From positions 17,135,042 through 17,199,041 of the forward strand of contig CM026424.1 in assembly GCA_014871385.1 (NCBI GenBank): a stretch of 64,000 nt of DNA. The letters are read 5' to 3'. The DNA is from Ceratodon purpureus (lineage: Eukaryota; Streptophyta; Bryopsida; Pseudoditrichales; Ditrichaceae). The position numbers and the translations under genes are program-made. Each line of letters begins with the position of its first letter. Position 1 is the stretch's first letter. Positions 60,008-64,000 of this stretch are shown here, in pieces. Below the pieces are notes generated by a model. It had not been told where the DNA came from. It worked only from the letters and a program-made list of their open reading frames with translations, and did not search any database.

Positions 60008-61004
60008 TGTACAGGCGGGTACAACATGCTTACGAATTTTTGCATTCACAGGGGAAAAAAAACTTCATTGCTGTCAACTTTGCCGCCCTCCCAAGAGCTC
60101 CAAAACAAGAATTTTACTATGAAAATTTTACCACGTCATCATCTTTAAGTTAGTAACACGTGTACTAGATTTCAAGGCCAGATGATCTACACAAAAAAAG
60201 ATATTCAAAATGTACCAACATGTGTAGCTAAGAAAAATAAAATCAATACTACCAACTTTGACACCCTCCCAAAGATTGGAAAACAGAATTTGGCCATGAA
60301 AATTTTAGCACAAGATTGTCTCTATGTTAATAATATGTGGAAAAAATTTCAAGTTCGAAAGATTCGACCATAAAGAGATATTTGAAATCTACCTATATGT
60401 GTAGTTTTTTAGAAATGTTTTCACAACTGCCCACTTCAACACCCTCCCAAGGGTTGAAAAATTGTTTATTTACCATGAAAATTTTAGCACAAGATCATCT
60501 CTATGTTGATAATATGTGTGACAAATTTCAAGTTCAAAAGATTCATCCAAAAAGAGATATCCAAAATCTACCAACATGTGTAGTTGTGAAAACATTTCTA
60601 AAAAACTACACATATAGGTAGATTTCAAATATCTCTTTATGGTCAAATCTTTCGAACTTGAAATTTTTTCCACATATTATCAACACAAAGATGAGCTTGT
60701 GCTAAAATTTTCATGGCCAAATTCTGTTTTCCCAATCTTTGGGAGGGTGTCAAAGTTGGTAGTATTGATTTTATTTTTCTTAGCTACACATGTTGGTACA
60801 TTTTGAATATCTTTTTTTTTTGTAGATTATTTGGCCTTGAAATTTGGTACATGTGTTATTAACTTAAAGATGATGATGTGGTAAAATTTTCATAGTAAAA
60901 TTCTTGTTTTGGAGCTCTTAGGAGGGCGGCAAAGTTTGCAGCAATGAAGCTTTTTTTCCGCTGTGAATGCAAAAATTCGTAAGCATGTTGTACCCGACTG
61001 TACA
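60008..61004. repeat. 1-kb imperfect palindrome (long hairpin)
   Basis: 60008-60428 is the reverse complement of 60582-61004 with a few percent mismatches by eye. The 153-bp loop is itself a further copy of the internal monomer. Monomers of about 175 bp can be followed: CCCTCCCAAGAGCTCC at 60091, CCCTCCCAAAGATTGG at 60264 and CCCTCCCAAGGGTTG at 60442. Transcription through it would give long double-stranded RNA. No flanking target duplication was found. Confidence 0.93.
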
Positions 61005-61724
61005 TGTGAATGTAAAGAATGTAAATGTAGTCTTCAGGTGTTAATATGCTCAGTATCTCTCCTGGCTATTGCTCCTGTCATACGTTCCGAAATCCTACAC
61101 TTCAGATGCTGTATTTACATGGTGATCAATCTTCAGCTGGATCGATTACTATTTAATAGACACTAAGGTCTGATTAACCAGTCCAATTGGTGAGTCTATT
61201 TAGCCAAAGATTCGTCCATGTACCCTGTGTATTTCTTTGTGGTTTCAAAATCTTTGTATTGGGAAATTTTACTTCCATGGAATCGACCTATTCAACAATG
61301 AACACTTGTTTTGTATAATGATTCATTCTCCATTATGTACATTTAAAGAATATTGAATCACAAATATGTATCTAATAATCAAAGACAACACATAGACATA
61401 CATCAAAATTATGGTAGATATTCTAAATAATGTTTTGGTATCAAAGGTCATGTAGAGTAGTGTAGCAAAAGATTTGGAGTTGTCCCTTGTCGAGGATAAT
61501 GACACGTAAAGAGTATAATGATTTTTTGTAGATGCATGTTTAGAAAATAAAATATTTGCATGGAGCTCTTGTAATTTCCTATGTCCACAAAAAATCATGT
61601 TGAAAATTGACATCATAGATACATGTTCAAAATCATAATTATTTGTTGAACAAACACTAAACCTTGTAGGAATTGAAGACATATGAGGGTTAACTATCTC
61701 CCTACGCAAACATAGACTTTCAAG

Positions 61725-62120
61725 ACTAGTAAAAGTTGTTGAAAGTAGTTGAAAGTTTCATAAGAATAAAAGTTGGTCAAACAACTATTTTCATCATTTC
61801 AGTGCTGATTGTTGAACATTGACCAATACACTACAAAAATGTATGCATCCAAGACTACTAAAGGTTGTTGATCTTTTCAAAGAACTCAAGAGTGAGTCAA
61901 AAATCAATTTTCAAAATAGGCACACATTGACAAACTTTCTACTGAAAATGTAATCATCTGAGAGCGCCAAACTTTTATACAATTGAAGTACTGGCTAACA
62001 AGAATAACTGTTATTTTTAAAGCTATTTTTTTACATCAATAAACTAGATAAGAAAATAATTTAATTAAAGACCACCAAAAGCTTTGTGAAAGTTTCAAAG
62101 GGTTGAAAAGTCAACAAAAC
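61725..62120. repeat. Diverged copy of the 135-bp monomer and inverted-repeat family
   Basis: Same orientation as the left arm at 50529: AAAGTTGTTGAAAGTAGTTG, GGTTGTTGATCTTTTCAAAG and GAAGTACTGG appear in the same order, with many substitutions and a loss of the later monomers. Confidence 0.8.
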
Positions 62121-62597
62121 ATCAATATTAAAGATTTTTGTAATTGTATAAAAAACTTAAAACGCAAATATATTCATCCAAAACCATAGAAAGTTGGTAG
62201 AACCATCATATTTTTTGAATTTTTAGTGCATGTAATGGATTTTCAAGTCTTTCTTTTTAGCTAGACAAGTGAACAAATGGATGTGGCAAGTTTCTTTTGA
62301 TTAATTACTTATGAGTTTTATAGACAATTTGCAAAAATAAACAACCTTTTTAATTTAATTCTCTCTTGTCCTTACATAAAGGTTGATTTATACAAGATGA
62401 TTATAAACTAATAGCTTGCAAGAGTAAAGTTTAAGCTTATTGGAAACCTTTAGTCAAAGGGAGGTTGGTGGATTTCATTAATTTACCATCTTTTCAATTT
62501 TTTGGTGTAATTGGTCACTGCTTGGTCTTCGCCTTTGGTGTACTCGTACACCTTTTCCACTAGTGGCGGTCAAATCTATCTTATAATTGAGCATGTT

Positions 62598-62710
62598 TGT
62601 CTCACTCAACGGTTCCGTCGTGGAATCCCTCGAGGAGATAATTGCAGTCTATGTGCTCAACGGCGCACGGGTCCCACTAGTATATCTACATCTATCCATA
62701 CTTTGTACAT
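62598..62710 (+). repeat. Dispersed repeat, copy 2
   Basis: Counterpart of 46,380-46,490; shared blocks are AACGGTTCCG, GTGGAATCC, ATGTGCTCAA and GTCCCACTA. Confidence 0.7.
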
Positions 62711-63600
62711 TAAATGTTCTTTTTTATTAGTTTGGTGACCGATTTTCAGTTTGCAGTTTTGGTTTATTTGACTGGTTCTGCTTCTATTTATTCTCAATCT
62801 CATCCAATAGAGTTATTTGTAAAGTCCCTCAAAACCTGAGTTTTTGACCTGTAATTTGGAAAGGACCGGATCGGCACGATCTAACTGTAGAACCATAATA
62901 GAATAGTGGATAGATTGAAATTCTTATTCATAAAAATTTGGAGGGATGGAGAAGAATTGGGTAGAGGGGTGGGACCGTGAGGAGGAGGAGGAATGGTATT
63001 AGCTCTGGTCCATGAAAAAAGGAGGACAAAAGACTGGATGCCTTTACAAATAACTCAAATAACTTAGAAACATTTATTCCAAGTTCAACTTCTTTATCTA
63101 AAATTTATCTTCCATTTAAAATTTTCAAAGACCATTTCCAGAAGAAAAAAAACTCGTTGCAATCTACCTGCTAATAGCCAGAAGAAAAAACACTGCTCTC
63201 GAATGCGATCCAATCTGGTCACGGGGTAACGTCTCCCTAATGGGCCGCCAGGATGTTTTTCTCACATGTTTTGATACATACCAGTTCGGGGAAAGGAATT
63301 GTGGCCATTTGGAAATTGGAATTCCATGGATGCTCCAAGTTCCAACTGGTACAGGACGTTACGTTGGGTCATGCCCATGTGGCCGCACTCCGCACGAATG
63401 CGACCGCCGAGACTCGAGAGGGAGACCAATAATGCCTGGAGCCTGGCACCTGCACTCATCCATCCACCAAGAGTACCGTGGTTGGCGACAAATCCTTGGC
63501 CGAGCTTTTCATTTGATGATGCTTGCTGGAAATGCATACTCATCCACCGGCGATGTCCATTGTAACTTAGCGTAACTTAGCAGGGGGCTCCCTCACCGGC

Positions 63601-64000
63601 TTCGCATTGCGCTGCCTTACAACTGTCGTCACGCGCACATCTCTTCTCACCTTCTGCACAGCTTCTCGCTCACACACTAACTTAGTATTGATCTCGCACG
63701 ACGGGAGGGAGCCTGGCATGCCTTTCTCATTCTAGTTTTTTTTGTCTAGGTTTTAGAGCAGGGATTTCATGTTGGGGTGTTTTGAGGCTCGGCGTTGAGA
63801 CCCAGGATTGGGATTCTGGGAGAGGGGGTCCATACCCACGACGGAATCCTTTGTTCTAGATGTGCGCATCGAGGGGTTGGCAGGTGAAAGCTGGCGTTTG
63901 GTATCCTTTGAGATTAATTGCTGCTGAGATGATTTGTAGGTTTTTTTTTCTCTAGTTGGGAGGTGGTGATGGGGGTGCTTGGATTTTTGTTTTCATTGGG
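63601..64000 (+). other. Possible promoter or 5' leader of a gene beyond the window
   Basis: A CT-rich stretch (CATCTCTTCTCACCTTCTGC) followed by G/T-rich leader-like DNA resembles plant 5' UTRs. No start codon with a credible frame lies before the end of the window. Confidence 0.25.

Larger units (their letters stand above)
61005..63600. other. AT-rich intergenic stretch with diverged repeats
   Basis: No gene recognised. 61,725-62,120 is a strongly diverged third copy of the 626-bp inverted-repeat family (for example AAAGGTTGTTGATCTTTTCA), and 62,598-62,710 is copy 2 of the repeat in the HIG1 intron. A GC-richer part at 63,240-63,580 is open on both strands without domains. Confidence 0.45.

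Noticed and set aside
60337-60673. Duplicated short proteins starting MEKISSSKD on opposite strands
   Set aside because: They are products of the 1-kb palindrome reading the same repeat from both sides.
63240-63575. Open frames on both strands near the right end
   Set aside because: Both frames are equally plausible by composition and neither has a recognisable domain; more likely promoter-proximal non-coding DNA.

Overview
This is nuclear DNA from a land plant. The genes have GT-AG introns and include plant-only families: TPD1-like secreted ligands, an LHC-like chloroplast protein, a chloroplast alkenal reductase, a LURP1-related protein, an FBH-type bHLH factor and plant-type metallothioneins. 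Intergenic DNA is AT-rich and full of PIF/Harbinger, CACTA, Copia and long-hairpin repeats. Nothing points to a flowering plant in particular; a bryophyte or lycophyte would fit, but I cannot name the species. All exon joins are read from splice sites, reading frame and recalled family resemblance, not from transcripts.

Layout. 0-1 kb: a small metallothionein built of three near-identical modules (minus). 1-9 kb: AT-rich DNA with no gene I recognise. 9.1-12.0 kb: a decayed pogo/Tigger-type transposase (minus), next to a 31-base G run. 13.9-15.8 kb: a 1.8-kb PIF/Harbinger-like non-autonomous element. 16.7-18.8 kb: a degenerate Ty1/Copia element with two LTRs and a 19-bp minisatellite. 20.2-21.0 kb: a second, different metallothionein-like gene (plus). 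22.6-24.5 kb: a thioredoxin-like APRL protein (minus). 25.0-25.3 kb: a 264-bp MITE. 26.5-28.0 kb: a LURP-one-related protein (plus). 28.7-30.8 kb: an LHC-like one-helix chloroplast protein (minus). 32.8-35.6 kb: two head-to-head TPD1-like genes. 37.4-38.0 kb: a BORCS6-like coiled-coil protein (minus). 42.5-45.0 kb: the NADPH-dependent alkenal/one oxidoreductase AOR (minus). 46.0-47.1 kb: a HIG1-domain mitochondrial protein (minus). 47-56 kb: AT-rich DNA holding a 626-bp inverted repeat with a 3-kb loop. 56-59 kb: an FBH-type bHLH gene (plus) with a GC-rich promoter and structured leader. 59-64 kb: a CACTA element, a 1-kb hairpin and diverged repeats.

The most striking observation is that the promoter, 5' UTR, first exon (start of the transit peptide) and start of intron 1 of the LHC-like gene (about 30.75-31.19 kb) recur, collinear and on the same strand, as the promoter and first exon of the unrelated AOR gene (about 44.86-45.29 kb). 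Two chloroplast genes 14 kb apart thus appear to share a duplicated expression-and-targeting module, as in exon shuffling.
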